Positions 17,867-26,835 of a DNA stretch of 64,000 nucleotides are shown here, in pieces. The stretch is from NCBI GenBank assembly GCA_030653545.1, contig JAURZE010000028.1, positions 212,607-276,606 of the forward strand. The letters run 5' to 3'. Under the pieces are notes generated by a model. It made no database searches. It saw nothing but the letters and a program-made list of their open reading frames with translations, and was not told where the DNA came from. A program made the position numbers and the translations under genes. The stretch comes from Nitrospira sp. Lineage in GTDB: Bacteria > Nitrospirota > Nitrospiria > Nitrospirales > Nitrospiraceae. Every line of letters starts with the position of its first letter. The first letter of the stretch is position 1.

Positions 17867-18670
17867 ATGTTCGGGACAATGGGGATTTCAGAGCTGATCA
17901 TCATCCTGGTGATCGTGTTGATTATTTTCGGAGCGGGCCGCTTGCCGCAAATCGGCGAGGGTGTTGGTAAAGCTCTGAAAGGGTTCAAAAAGGAGGTGAA
18001 TGAGATCCCACCTCCTCAAGAAGTTGCCCAGGTTCAGCCTGACTTGACGGCGACGGTTGAGGCAGCCCACGTTGATAGAGCATCGGATTTTCAGCCAGCC
18101 GCACCGGTTCAGGCCGCGCCGAAGGCGACGAATGTCCCCTATGTACCTGGTCCTGAACTGACGCCAGGAACCACGGCTTCGATGATGTACAACATGGGCC
18201 CACAATCTCCACAAGCTCCTCGTCCGACCGGCGCCCCACCGATTCAGGCGGGTGGCGGGCAACAGGCCCTGTCGATGGAGGAGCGAGCCGCCGCACCGGC
18301 TCCCATGTCCCGCGCGCAATATCCTCCCCTTCCACCGGGAGCGCAAGCGAAGCCAGCAGCGAAGCGTCCTTCAGCCATTGTAAACAAGGATGCGGTTGCG
18401 CGTGTACAGGCGCAGCAAGCCGCGTTGAAGGCGAAAGCGGCTCAAGCCCCAGCGGGGCTGTCTCCAAACGATATGCAGGGCCTTGGCGAAGGGTTGGGCG
18501 ACGCCTTGCGAACATTCCGTCAGACGGTCGCCGATGTTCGGAATACCGTGGACCCTCAAGTGAAGACCATCCAATTTGAGATGGATTCCGCGCAGAAAGA
18601 GTTTCAGCAGTCTTTGGAAGCTGCCAGAGAACTGCCTCCGGTGGAGGAAGAGCCTCCCAAACAGGTTTGA
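17867..18670 (+). CDS. tatA: TatA/E-type translocase subunit with long Pro/Ala-rich tail
   Basis: Residues 1-24 ([20 protein letters not shown], then FGAG) form the TatA transmembrane helix and hinge. Residues 25-44 ([20 protein letters not shown]) form the amphipathic helix. TatA oligomers form the pore for folded Tat substrates in the inner membrane. The total of 267 residues is far longer than the usual 60-90. The middle is Pro/Ala/Gln-rich. Near residue 205 a second segment, [17 protein letters not shown], closely copies the amphipathic helix and is followed by a charged tail. tatC is not nearby. A TatB-like role cannot be excluded. Confidence 0.85.
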   Translation: MFGTMGISELIIILVIVLIIFGAGRLPQIGEGVGKALKGFKKEVNEIPPPQEVAQVQPDLTATVEAAHVDRASDFQPAAPVQAAPKATNVPYVPGPELTPGTTASMMYNMGPQSPQAPRPTGAPPIQAGGGQQALSMEERAAAPAPMSRAQYPPLPPGAQAKPAAKRPSAIVNKDAVARVQAQQAALKAKAAQAPAGLSPNDMQGLGEGLGDALRTFRQTVADVRNTVDPQVKTIQFEMDSAQKEFQQSLEAARELPPVEEEPPKQV

Positions 18671-18706
18671 AGCGCCACCCTGCTATCTGAACCCAGTATT
18701 GGTACG

Positions 18707-19531
18707 ATGCCCTCGTCTCGTGTGCTTGTCCTACTCAGTCTCTGTTTTGCTTCGCTGCTTGGATGCTATCAGCCGGCCGCGACTCCCTCTCTGCAACGTA
18801 CCGTAGAATCACTGTTGAGGCTCTTGCATGACAGCGATCCCGTCTCTCGGCGAACCGCTGCCGAAGCGTTGGGCAAGATCGGGAGTCCGCAGGCGGTCGA
18901 TTCGCTTGTCGTGGCGTTAGGGGACCAGTCGCCCATTGTTCGCGAGGCAGCCGTACGGAGTTTAGGCGGCGTAGGTCCTCTTGATCTAGGCACAAGAGTG
19001 CATCTGGCAGGGTCACTCATTGACCCTGCCGAATCTGTGCGCTCAGCAGCATCACAGACCTTGGCGTCTCTTGATGCGGTACAAGAGCTCTGGCCGCTGG
19101 CAATGTCGCAGTTGGCTCATGCAGATCCAGAGGTCCGTCGTGCCGTGATTCAGGCCTTCGAGAGCGTTGAGTCTCCCGAGGTAGTGAGGGCGCTGGCGGA
19201 CCGTCTGCAAGATCCTGATCCATATGTCCGGCGAGCCGCAGTCGCAGTGTTAGGTGAGTCAGGGGACCCCAAGGTTGTCGAATTGTTGCGCGAACAGTTG
19301 AGGGTGGACTCTTCGTCAAACGTGCGGGCTGAGATTGCCTATCGACTGCAATTCTTGTCAGAGGGAGAGTTTGAAGAAGTGCTGCGATTCGTCGCGAGCC
19401 ATGATGAGAGCGCTCAAGTGCGGCGCTGGGCTGACCACACGCTTAGGGGGCTGCGGGAAGCACGCGATTCCGGTTCAAGGCCTCGACCAATTCCACCAGC
19501 TGTGCCTGAGCTTTCTCATCAATATCCGTAA
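18707..19531 (+). CDS. HEAT-repeat lipoprotein
   Basis: The N-terminus is a lipoprotein signal with lipobox LLGC (Cys20). About six HEAT/PBS-lyase-type repeats of roughly 31 residues follow, for example DPVSRRTAAEALGKIGSPQA and SPIVREAAVRSLGGVG. They should form a protein-binding solenoid on the periplasmic side. It lies 36 bases after tatA. The last roughly 30 codons, after the final repeat, overlap the 3' end of the convergent PilZ gene by 89 bases. Confidence 0.85.
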   Translation: MPSSRVLVLLSLCFASLLGCYQPAATPSLQRTVESLLRLLHDSDPVSRRTAAEALGKIGSPQAVDSLVVALGDQSPIVREAAVRSLGGVGPLDLGTRVHLAGSLIDPAESVRSAASQTLASLDAVQELWPLAMSQLAHADPEVRRAVIQAFESVESPEVVRALADRLQDPDPYVRRAAVAVLGESGDPKVVELLREQLRVDSSSNVRAEIAYRLQFLSEGEFEEVLRFVASHDESAQVRRWADHTLRGLREARDSGSRPRPIPPAVPELSHQYP

Positions 19532-19970
19532 ACTGTACGCCCATTCCTGGAAACAAGAGGTGGCGCTCGGGGCGATTTCTCGTCCAGGCCACCTTGCCTT
19601 TGGCTTTGACCTTCTCCCATGGTCGATCTGGTAAGGCAAATTCCACGGACACTTCCGTTCCGGGGGCAAGCGGTGTTCCGCTTTCGATGAAGAGCCCGCC
19701 CCCGCCAATCCCACCGGTGAGACTGTCAAATTGCTTTCCTTCGGGCGTGGAATAGCGGACTTTGAGGGCGAGCGGTGCTCGGGGGTGTGTGCGGCAATGG
19801 GCAAAGCGCGTATCGTCATCACTCGCCAGGAGTCGATCAATGATGTGTCCCCAAGGGATTCCTCCCAGGAGAGTGCCCGAGGGATCGTGGATAAGAATCA
19901 TTTCTTGGTCTGCGTCGACCACGAGATACTTTCCTTGATGATCGGCGGTGGTGACGACGGGGTATTTCAT
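19443..19970 (-). CDS. PilZ-domain protein (first of two paralogues)
   Basis: The 175-residue protein has an N-terminal strand-rich region of about 60 residues and then a PilZ domain. The RAPLALKVRY segment carries a first Arg, GGGGLFIES stands in the position of the D/NxSxxG loop, and GKVAW and GMGVQFTDID close the barrel. PilZ proteins usually bind cyclic-di-GMP, but the RxxxR and D/NxSxxG motifs are incomplete, so binding is uncertain. The neighbour at 20023-20541 is a clear paralogue. Its 3' end overlaps the HEAT lipoprotein gene on the other strand. Confidence 0.85.
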   Translation of the reverse strand: MKYPVVTTADHQGKYLVVDADQEMILIHDPSGTLLGGIPWGHIIDRLLASDDDTRFAHCRTHPRAPLALKVRYSTPEGKQFDSLTGGIGGGGLFIESGTPLAPGTEVSVEFALPDRPWEKVKAKGKVAWTRNRPERHLLFPGMGVQFTDIDEKAQAQLVELVEALNRNRVLPAAP

Positions 19971-20022
19971 TTATGAAGAACCTCAGTCGCTTTGGCGCAA
20001 AGGAGGGCAGTCAATCGATACT

Positions 20023-20541
20023 TCAAGCGGCCCGTTCGGCGCCATCGAGGGTTTTCACGATGGCCAAGATACGATCCCGTGCTTCTGGCTGAATGTCTGT
20101 AAATCGAACGCCCATGCCGGGACTAAATGTGTATTGATCCGCCTTGGGACAGACCCAGGCAACGACTCCTTTGGCCTGGATCCACTCGGAGGGCTGTTCC
20201 GGAAGGGAGAAGTCCATGGCGAGTTTGGTGCCGACCGGGAGGGGCGTTGTGCTTTCGATAAAGAGCCCGCCTCCGCCGATCCCCCCCGCCCGGCTATCGT
20301 AGCGGTCTCCTTCCGGAGTCTTGTAGCGCACTCGAAACGCCAGATTAATGCGGGGTTCAGAGCGCGTTTCTTTGGGAAGGTTGGGCTTGCGGTAGGCGAG
20401 GATTTGATCAATGACGAAATCCCAGGAGAGGCTTCCGATCGCCTCACCGTTGTTCCCGAGGAGATTCACGATTTCTCGTGAGGCGTCCAGTTCGAGGGTT
20501 TTCCCTTTGTGGCGAAGGCTGAGGGATACAGGGAGTTTCAC
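20023..20541 (-). CDS. PilZ-domain protein (second paralogue)
   Basis: The start is a GTG at 20541, four bases after AGGAGG. The 172-residue product matches its downstream neighbour across its length: N-terminal LxLDASREIV-like region, RINLAFRVRY, GGIGGGGLFIES, GVVAW, GMGVRFTDI. Like the neighbour it keeps the barrel but has GGxGGGGLF where typical PilZ domains have D/NxSxxG. The two genes are 52 bases apart and likely form one transcript, with this one first. Confidence 0.85.
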   Translation of the reverse strand: MKLPVSLSLRHKGKTLELDASREIVNLLGNNGEAIGSLSWDFVIDQILAYRKPNLPKETRSEPRINLAFRVRYKTPEGDRYDSRAGGIGGGGLFIESTTPLPVGTKLAMDFSLPEQPSEWIQAKGVVAWVCPKADQYTFSPGMGVRFTDIQPEARDRILAIVKTLDGAERAA

Positions 20542-20687
20542 GAGGCCTCCTAGCGCGATTCAGATACTCCCCAAATATAGCGGGTTATTTTATGTTGTCG
20601 AGTAATACGTGAGAATCATCCGAAAAGCCGCAAGGCAGGCCGAGGTAACCAGTATTGGGGGAATACGCAGGAAGGGAAAAGTGGTGC

Positions 20688-20711
20688 GCCGGGCCACGCG
20701 GGCGGCCCGGC
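20688..20711 (-). terminator. Strong hairpin after clpX
   Basis: GCCGGGCC and GGCCCGGC form a perfect 8-bp stem with an 8-base loop, 13 bases after the clpX stop. A short T-run (TTTT) follows only after eight further bases, so it is not a textbook intrinsic terminator. It may end the clpP-clpX transcript or protect its 3' end. Confidence 0.5.
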
Positions 20712-20724
20712 TGCAAGGTCGCGT

Positions 20725-21981
20725 TTATGCGCTTTTCGCGTCTTTGTCCTGCTCGAAAATGCGAATCGGGGGGTTCTTTCCGGAGATCGCATCTTCCGTG
20801 ATGAGGACTTCTTTGATTTGCTTTTGCGACGGGGCGTCGTACATCACGTCCAGCATCACTTCTTCAAGGATCGCACGGAGTCCTCGGGCCCCGGTTTTCT
20901 GCAGATAGGCTTTGCGCGCGACGGCGCCGAGCGCTCCGTCGGTAAATTTGAGTTTCACTTTTTCGAAGGAGAGCAATTTCTCATATTGTTTCGTCAGGGC
21001 GTTGCGTGGTTCGGTCAAGATCCGAACCAGCGCCCGCTCATCCAACTCTTCCAGCGTCGCGACAACGGGGACGCGACCCACAAACTCCGGGATGAGTCCG
21101 TACTTGAGGAAATCCTCCGGCTGCACGTGGGCGAGCATTTCTCCCAGTCGAGCCTCGCTGCGTCCGCGAATTTCAGCCCCAAAGCCCATCGATTTGCGAT
21201 TCAAGCGCTGTTCGACGAGCGATTCCAGTCCGACGAACGCCCCTCCGCAGATGAAGAGGATATTGCTCGTGTTCACCTGGATGAACTCTTGGTGGGGATG
21301 CTTCCGTCCGCCTTGCGGCGGGACATTGGCTACGGTGCCTTCGATCAGCTTGAGCAGGGCTTGTTGCACACCTTCTCCGGAGACGTCGCGCGTGATCGAG
21401 GGACTGTCGCTCTTGCGGCTGATCTTATCGATTTCATCAATGTAGACGATGCCTCGTTCAGCCCGTTCGACATCGTAATCAGCTGCCTGGAGGAGCTTGA
21501 GGATGATGTTTTCCACATCTTCCCCCACGTACCCGGCTTCCGTCAGGGTTGTGGCGTCAGCCATGGTAAAGGGGACATCGAGATACTTGGCCAGGGTCTG
21601 GGCCAGCAGGGTCTTTCCCGTCCCGGTCGGGCCGACGACGAGGATGTTTCCTTTTTGGAGTTCGACATCGTCGACGTCTTTTTCCTTGGAGGAAATACGT
21701 TTGTAGTGATTGTGGACGGCGACGGAGAGAATGCGCTTCGCGCGGTCTTGTCCCACAACGTATTGATCGAGGTGGTGCTTGATATCGGCTGGTTTTTTGA
21801 GCTTGGAGGAGATTTCTTCCTTGGCTTCTTCCCAGTCTTCCGCGATGATGTCGTTGCAGAGATTGACGCATTCGTCACAGATATAGACGGTCGGCCCCGC
21901 GATCAGCTTGCGTACTTCATCGCGGCTTTTTCCGCAAAAGGAACACCGCAAATGTCGATCCACCTTCTCCTGCTTGGCCAT
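20725..21981 (-). CDS. clpX: ATP-dependent Clp protease ATP-binding subunit ClpX
   Basis: ClpX is the AAA+ unfoldase that feeds substrates to ClpP. The start at 21981 ([13 protein letters not shown]) has AGGAGG upstream, giving 418 residues. The N-terminal zinc-binding domain has C13, C16, C35 and C38. The AAA+ core shows Walker A GPTGTGKT, Walker [11 protein letters not shown], and sensor and pore regions including GAFVGLE. It follows clpP by 13 bases in the expected tig-clpP-clpX order. Confidence 0.98.
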   Translation of the reverse strand: MAKQEKVDRHLRCSFCGKSRDEVRKLIAGPTVYICDECVNLCNDIIAEDWEEAKEEISSKLKKPADIKHHLDQYVVGQDRAKRILSVAVHNHYKRISSKEKDVDDVELQKGNILVVGPTGTGKTLLAQTLAKYLDVPFTMADATTLTEAGYVGEDVENIILKLLQAADYDVERAERGIVYIDEIDKISRKSDSPSITRDVSGEGVQQALLKLIEGTVANVPPQGGRKHPHQEFIQVNTSNILFICGGAFVGLESLVEQRLNRKSMGFGAEIRGRSEARLGEMLAHVQPEDFLKYGLIPEFVGRVPVVATLEELDERALVRILTEPRNALTKQYEKLLSFEKVKLKFTDGALGAVARKAYLQKTGARGLRAILEEVMLDVMYDAPSQKQIKEVLITEDAISGKNPPIRIFEQDKDAKSA

Positions 21982-21994
21982 GCGTCCTCCTGTG

Positions 21995-22633
21995 TTACTT
22001 ACCCTTGGCGCCGTCTTTGGCTGCGTCCCCAGACTCCACGGACTTGAGTCCTTTGGTCTGTCGGGAAATGACTTCGTCAATCAGGCCGTAGGTTTTGGCC
22101 TCTTCGGCGGACATGAAATAATCGCGTTCGGTATCGTGAGAGATCTTTTCGATCGGCTGGCCGGTGTGCTTCGCCATAATCTCGTTCAACCGTTCGCGGA
22201 TTTTGAGAATCTCTCGGGCATGAATGTCGATTTCAGTGGCCTGTCCTTGGAATCCACCGAGCGGTTGATGAATCATGACGCGCGCATTAGGCAGAGCATA
22301 GCGCTTGCCTTTCGCGCCGGCGGTGAGGAGTAAGGCGCCCATGCTGGCAGCCTGGCCGAGGCAGATGGTGTTGATCGGTGGTTTCACATATTGCATCGTG
22401 TCATAGATGCCAAGGCCTGCGGTGACGCTGCCGCCGGGAGAATTCACGTAGAGATTGATGTCCTTTTCTGGGTCTTCGGCCTCAAGGAATAAGAGCTGGG
22501 CAATGACAAGATTCGCGAACATGTCATCGATCGGCGCGCCCAAGAAAATGATGCGGTCTTTCAGGAGCCGGGAGTAGATATCGTAGGAGCGTTCGCCTCG
22601 ATTGGTTTGTTCGACTACGATCGGGACCAACAT
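21995..22633 (-). CDS. clpP: ATP-dependent Clp protease proteolytic subunit ClpP
   Basis: I use the ATG at 22633 ([20 protein letters not shown]) with AAGGA nine bases upstream; an ATG seven codons earlier is an alternative. The serine protease shows the catalytic Ser in GQAASMGA, the His in MIHQP and a later Asp. It forms the tetradecameric chamber that degrades proteins unfolded by ClpX. The length of about 212 residues is normal, with a Lys/Ala-rich C-terminal extension. Confidence 0.97.
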   Translation of the reverse strand: MLVPIVVEQTNRGERSYDIYSRLLKDRIIFLGAPIDDMFANLVIAQLLFLEAEDPEKDINLYVNSPGGSVTAGLGIYDTMQYVKPPINTICLGQAASMGALLLTAGAKGKRYALPNARVMIHQPLGGFQGQATEIDIHAREILKIRERLNEIMAKHTGQPIEKISHDTERDYFMSAEEAKTYGLIDEVISRQTKGLKSVESGDAAKDGAKGK

Positions 22634-22699
22634 AGATTGAATTCCTTTCCGCAATGTTTGGAGCGCGCTACTCGTTCGAGGCGCTTGCAGGCACCGTGT

Positions 22700-24022
22700 C
22701 TAACCTTGGATCACAGAGTTGCGGTATACAAAGTCCAACGCTTTATCCGCCAGGATGCGCGAGCGCAATTCTTCGATGGAATCCTGGCCGCCGGCTTGAA
22801 TCATCTTCACGAGCTCAGCCATCGGGACGCGGAGTTCGGTAGCCAGTCTGGTGACTTCGTTGTTCATATCTTCCTGGCTGACCGAGATCGCTTCCTTCGT
22901 GGCAATGGCTTCGAGGATCAGGCCGACTTTGACGCGCCGGTTGGCTTCGTCGCGGTTTTCTTCGCGGATGGCCTTGAGTTCTTCGGCCGTGGCAGCGGGT
23001 GATGGGTCGGTGGCCTTTCCGCGTTGCCGCTCTTGGAGTCTCTGCCGGACGATGGCGTCCAATTCACGAGTGACAAGGGTTTCAGGCAGGTCAAAGTGGT
23101 GCGTTTCCGCCAGCCGTTTGAGAATCGTATCTTTGTAGGATTCATCAATGTCGCGCTTGAGAGCTTTTTCCATCTCACTGCGCAGCTTGTCCTTGATTTC
23201 CTGAAGCGACGAAAAGGGCCCGCAATCCTTGGCAAATTCGTCGTCGAGTGCCGGGAGCGTTTTCTGTTTCACGCCTTTGATGGCCAGGCTGAACTTCACG
23301 GTCTTGCCGGCGACCCGGGTATCGGGATGACTATTGGGATAGTTCTGAGGAATTTCGACGGTGTCTCCGTCTTTCTTGCCGACTAAAAAACTGTCGATTT
23401 CAATGCCGAGGAGTGCGGCTTTGGAACCGACTTTGTGAAGCTGGCCTTCTTTCTTGGTTCCCTCGAGCGGCGTGCCATCGAGAAAGCCTTCGAGGTCAAC
23501 GACGGCAAAATCTCCATCGCTTAATGCGGTGCCGGGCGCGGCCGCTTCAAGCCTTGCCTGTTGTTCACGCAGGACATCAAGCGCCCGATCGAGCTGTTCG
23601 TCGGTGACGGTCCGTTTGTCCGGCTTCAGTGAAATCGGGTTCGGGGCTTTGTAGTCACGCAGTTCAATGGTCGGCTTGATTTCGACGGTGGCCGTGAAGG
23701 TGAAGGGTTCGTCCTTCTTGATTTTGACGCGTTCCAGCGGCGGGATCTCGACCAGAACCGGGCTGATGCCGGCCTCGCGGACGGCGCGGTCGTAGAAATC
23801 CGGTACGATACTGCGAATGACGTCTTCCTCAACTTCTTTAGCGTACCGTTTTTCGAGGAGCCCTAGCGGGGCTTTCCCGGGGCGGAAGCCGGGGATGCGT
23901 ACTTGGCGGTTCAGTTCCGTATAGGCGCGCGAGAAGCGCTGTGTGACTTCATGCGCAGGGACTTCGATTTTCAAGGCCCGCTTCATGGGGCCCAGCTCGG
24001 TCATTTCCATCTTCATCGTCAT
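22700..24022 (-). CDS. tig: Trigger factor
   Basis: Trigger factor is the ribosome-bound chaperone and peptidyl-prolyl isomerase. With the ATG at 24022 (MTMKMEMTELGP; AAGGA nine bases upstream) the product has 440 residues. The N-terminal ribosome-binding motif is GFRPGKAP. The middle FKBP-like domain runs from SDGDFAVVDLEGF to VAGKTVKF, and the C-terminal arm is helical. The reading frame is open further upstream through the tRNA, which is not a real extension. It probably shares a transcript with the tRNA-Leu in front and with clpP-clpX behind. Confidence 0.96.
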   Translation of the reverse strand: MTMKMEMTELGPMKRALKIEVPAHEVTQRFSRAYTELNRQVRIPGFRPGKAPLGLLEKRYAKEVEEDVIRSIVPDFYDRAVREAGISPVLVEIPPLERVKIKKDEPFTFTATVEIKPTIELRDYKAPNPISLKPDKRTVTDEQLDRALDVLREQQARLEAAAPGTALSDGDFAVVDLEGFLDGTPLEGTKKEGQLHKVGSKAALLGIEIDSFLVGKKDGDTVEIPQNYPNSHPDTRVAGKTVKFSLAIKGVKQKTLPALDDEFAKDCGPFSSLQEIKDKLRSEMEKALKRDIDESYKDTILKRLAETHHFDLPETLVTRELDAIVRQRLQERQRGKATDPSPAATAEELKAIREENRDEANRRVKVGLILEAIATKEAISVSQEDMNNEVTRLATELRVPMAELVKMIQAGGQDSIEELRSRILADKALDFVYRNSVIQG

Positions 24023-24081
24023 GCGTCCATATCCTTCCACGTTCCATAAGGGGCGGGCCCAAACGGAGTTGCCGTCAAATT

Positions 24082-24164
24082 TGGTGCGAGCGGAGGGACT
24101 TGAACCCCCACGGTTACCCACGAGATCCTAAGTCTCGCGCGTCTGCCAGTTTCGCCACGCTCGC
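24082..24164 (-). tRNA. tRNA-Leu (anticodon UAG)
   Basis: On the minus strand the acceptor stem GCGAGCG pairs with CGCTCGC, followed by A and an encoded CCA. The T arm contains GGTTCAAGTCC. Anticodon stem CGAGA/TCTCG encloses loop CTTAGGA, giving anticodon TAG (reads CUA and other CUN codons). The length of 83 and the long variable arm fit tRNA-Leu. It lies 59 bases upstream of the tig start in the same direction. Confidence 0.96.
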
Positions 24165-24233
24165 ACGGTGGGGAGCATCGCGGGGCTGTCGCCGTGGATG
24201 CTGAGACAGCAAAACACGCGATTGTGTAAGCCT

Positions 24234-24263
24234 TTTGTACCGTCGAAGGCGACCTACTGTCAA
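24234..24263 (-). promoter_or_regulatory. Probable promoter for tRNA-Leu(UAG)-tig
   Basis: On the minus strand TTGACA (24263-24258) and TACAAA (24239-24234) are 18 bases apart. The -35 box is perfect and the -10 box has four of six consensus bases. It points at the tRNA-Leu about 70 bases downstream and may serve the tRNA, tig, clpP and clpX together. Confidence 0.6.
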
Positions 24264-24520
24264 CCCATACTCCCGTGGGGTTTATGCAGTTCTGAGTGCC
24301 TGGACCGCGACCAATAGAGAGCAGTGAAGACCATGAGCAGGGGGCTGTAGGGATTGGCCTGCCTGAAGGGGGAGGTGGGAGTGGAAACGGATGGGTCCTG
24401 GCTCGTCCTGGATGGGGAGAGTATACTGACCATATCGGTGTCCGGCGGTGAGGTCTGTATGGCCGGAGACTGCAAGATCTGGTTTATCTCGAGCTTCCGC
24501 ATGGGTAAGGAGGTGGTGAG
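24264..24520. other. Intergenic remainder, no gene seen
   Basis: The whole gap between the tRNA-Leu and the HEAT-protein gene is about 356 bases. The tRNA promoter takes up the left part. The rest has short open frames on both strands with no recognisable family. An AAGGAGG site at its right end belongs to the gene at 24521. No repeat or terminator is evident. Confidence 0.45.
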
Positions 24521-25603
24521 ATGTATCGCTACTCTGTCTTTATTTCCATCATCGTCAGTTGGACCCTGATCCTATGGAGTGCTCCGGCTGGGGCGTATCG
24601 GGAGTATTTTACCGCTGAACAGAAAGCGCAGCTCGATAAGATTCAAGTAGTGCTCGTCGAGACGCTCGCTCTGACCGATAAGGGAGCGGGTGATCCCGGT
24701 CCATTGTCTTCGGTCGTGTCGCGCCGTCTCGGCGAGGTCGGCTACAGCGTGGTGCAGGATGCCTCGAAGACGCATGATGCGGTATTCCGAGTGAAATGCG
24801 AACAGCGCAAGACCTGGGAGGGCACGGCCTCTTCGGGGGGAGACAATGATCTGCCTGACGCCCCTTCTCGCCTCTGGAAAGGCCCGGCCTGCCAGCTGAC
24901 GTATGCCTTAGGCGGGATGAAGATCAAATGGCAGAAGGAAGTCCGCACAGATTTTGAGGATGCCTCTGCCGCCGCTCAGGCTGTTCAGGCCGGAGATCCC
25001 GGCAGTTTTGCCATGGCGCGTCTAAAGGATCAGCTTGAGAAGTATGAGTTCCCGTTGGTTCTCGCAGCCGAATGGGGCCATGCCGACCGATTGCTGAAGC
25101 TGATGGATTCTTCAGAGACGAGTCTTCCCAGGAAGGTAAAGATTATTTCGCTGTTGGGGGAAATGCAGGCGGATGAGGCTTTGCCGAAGCTGAAGCAGGT
25201 ACTCCAGGATCGTGATCTGGCCAAGCAGGCCCTGGTGGCGATGGGTAACCTGGGGAAGGAAGGGATTCCGCTGCTCGTGGATGTCATGAATACGTCCACA
25301 ATGGTGGATATGCAGGCCTCTGCCGCGAAGGGTTTGGGACAATTGGGCGGCGTGCACGGCGACGCGTCAGTTGTTCTTCCTTTGCTGGCCAAGCTGCAAG
25401 ATCCGAAAACCGATTGGACGGTGCTGACCGAAGTGGCTTGGGCGTTGGGTAAGATTCCCGACAAGCGGTCGATCCAACCACTCTATGATTTGGATAAGAA
25501 GCTGCAGAAACTGCGGGATCCGGACAATCAGGCGCTAAAGAAATTGAAGGAAGCCGTTTTTTGGGCGATCAAGCAATGCGATACCTGGGATCAATACAGC
25601 TAG
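24521..25603 (+). CDS. Exported HEAT-repeat protein
   Basis: The start has AAGGAGG upstream. Residues 1-25 are a signal peptide (cleavage likely after SAPAGA), with no lipobox Cys. The N-terminal 180 residues are unassigned and include two Cys (VKCEQRK and GPACQL). The C-terminal half has HEAT-type repeats, for example KVKIISLLGEMQADEALPKL and LAKQALVAMGNLGKEGIPLL. It ends with AIKQCDTWDQYS. A periplasmic protein-protein scaffold is likely; its partner is unknown. The HEAT lipoprotein at 18707 is similar in style but not a close copy. Confidence 0.85.
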   Translation: MYRYSVFISIIVSWTLILWSAPAGAYREYFTAEQKAQLDKIQVVLVETLALTDKGAGDPGPLSSVVSRRLGEVGYSVVQDASKTHDAVFRVKCEQRKTWEGTASSGGDNDLPDAPSRLWKGPACQLTYALGGMKIKWQKEVRTDFEDASAAAQAVQAGDPGSFAMARLKDQLEKYEFPLVLAAEWGHADRLLKLMDSSETSLPRKVKIISLLGEMQADEALPKLKQVLQDRDLAKQALVAMGNLGKEGIPLLVDVMNTSTMVDMQASAAKGLGQLGGVHGDASVVLPLLAKLQDPKTDWTVLTEVAWALGKIPDKRSIQPLYDLDKKLQKLRDPDNQALKKLKEAVFWAIKQCDTWDQYS

Positions 25604-25648
25604 AACAACGAGGGCGCCTTAGGCTGTGGGAGAGTCTCGCAGGATCGC

Positions 25649-26257
25649 TCAAATCTTCGGATGGCGGCGCTGTCTCTCGAAAAAGGAGGCAACCTTCATC
25701 CGATTGCCGCAGAGTTGCATGCTACACCATGTGCGCGAGTGGTTTTTCGAGTTGTCATAAAAGTAAAGGATGCAGGCGTCGTTCGCGCATTTCTTGATTA
25801 AGGTCGGGGTTGTGTCACAGAGAAGGTTGCTCGCCGCCTCTGCAATTGGCGCCATCAGGCCTTTATGCGTGTCGACAATCGAGTGAAAGCGCTGCTCAAA
25901 CCCTTCCTTGGTTTTCACGAGCTGTAGATACCCAGGTCGCTGTGACAAGCTGCCATTGACGGAATTTATCGCTGATTCAGGAATAGGCTTGTGTGTGGCG
26001 AGTCGCTCTGCAAGCGTTCTCAAGTCGGTCCGTAGGTGTTTTCCGCGCTGGAGCCACATGGTGCCCTCTTCGTGAGTCAGGGTCGTCCTTATTGAGTCTG
26101 ATTGAGGTGGCGTAAGGACGTCGGCCTCAACCAGCCAAGAGAGTAACGTGCTGAAGTCTCCAAGCAGATCAGTTCGCTCGCCCTTCACAATTATCTCGGT
26201 GTTGATGAAATCAAGCGCCAGATGATTGCCAATAAATAGAAACGTCGATTTCCCCAT
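25649..26257 (-). CDS. CGNR zinc-finger / ABATE-domain transcription regulator
   Basis: The product from the ATG at 26257 is about 202 residues (an ATG at 26263 is also possible). The N-terminal ABATE-like domain begins FLFIGNHLALDFINTE, typical of the family. The C-terminal zinc finger has KKCANDACILYFYDNS and then CSMQLCGNR, giving two C-x4-C pairs ahead of the CGNR signature that names the group. Family members are putative stress-related regulators. It is divergent from the DsrE-like gene with an AT-rich gap between them, so it may control that operon and itself. Base composition is lower in GC than most neighbours. Confidence 0.85.
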   Translation of the reverse strand: MGKSTFLFIGNHLALDFINTEIIVKGERTDLLGDFSTLLSWLVEADVLTPPQSDSIRTTLTHEEGTMWLQRGKHLRTDLRTLAERLATHKPIPESAINSVNGSLSQRPGYLQLVKTKEGFEQRFHSIVDTHKGLMAPIAEAASNLLCDTTPTLIKKCANDACILYFYDNSKNHSRTWCSMQLCGNRMKVASFFERQRRHPKI

Positions 26258-26389
26258 AGTCATCTTCCCCTTCACGCACTTGCTTGTAACCGACAATAGC
26301 CTATTTGACAAGTTAGTTTCCATTCTGTATAACCATCAAAATATAATAACAGCGGTTAATTATAGCCGACGTAGTCAAGGGAGGAAGCT

Positions 26390-26764
26390 ATGAAGACTGC
26401 CATCATCATTCTGTCCGATCCGAAGAGTGGTTCCGAAGAAGCGCTTGGGCGAGTCTTTAATGCGCTGGCCCTGGCGTCCGAATGTAAACAGAAGGGCGAC
26501 GAAGTCGCCGTGGTGTTTAACGGCGCCGGCACGCGCTGGCCGGCTGAGCTGACCAAGCTCTCGCATCCGACCAATGGTCTCTACAATGCCGTTCGCGATG
26601 TCGTGCAAGGCGCCTCATGCGGTTGTGCGGAGGTCTTTGGAGCGATGGAAGGTGTTAAAGCTTGCGGAGTCCCGATTGTGAAAGACCATGCATTGGCCGG
26701 GACAGCAGGCCTCTTAAGTTTGCGGCGCTACCTGGCGGAAGGCTGGCAGACGATCGTATTTTGA
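26390..26764 (+). CDS. DsrE/DsrF-like small protein
   Basis: The 124-residue protein follows GGGAGGAAGCT. It has the alternating beta/alpha pattern of the DsrE family: MKTAIIILSDP, then LALASECKQKGDEVAVVFNG. Cysteines at residues 77 and 79 (GASCGCAEVF) and 92 (VKACGVP) could act in sulfur transfer or redox, as known for some DsrE-type proteins. The exact function is not shown. It is the first gene of a plus-strand set with the FMN-barrel and Tat-exported protein genes and is divergent from the CGNR regulator. Confidence 0.75.
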   Translation: MKTAIIILSDPKSGSEEALGRVFNALALASECKQKGDEVAVVFNGAGTRWPAELTKLSHPTNGLYNAVRDVVQGASCGCAEVFGAMEGVKACGVPIVKDHALAGTAGLLSLRRYLAEGWQTIVF

Positions 26765-26835
26765 GTCGATTCCCAGGAGACGGCCCTGCGCCGTCTCCTG
26801 AATTGGCTGGAACCGAAGACGAGCGGGGAGAGACG

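Noticed and set aside
20818-22047. 409-codon plus-strand frame
   Set aside because: Exact antisense of clpX, which is unambiguous.
24260-24502. Small open frames on both strands before the HEAT gene
   Set aside because: No ribosome sites or family features; likely chance frames in an intergenic region.
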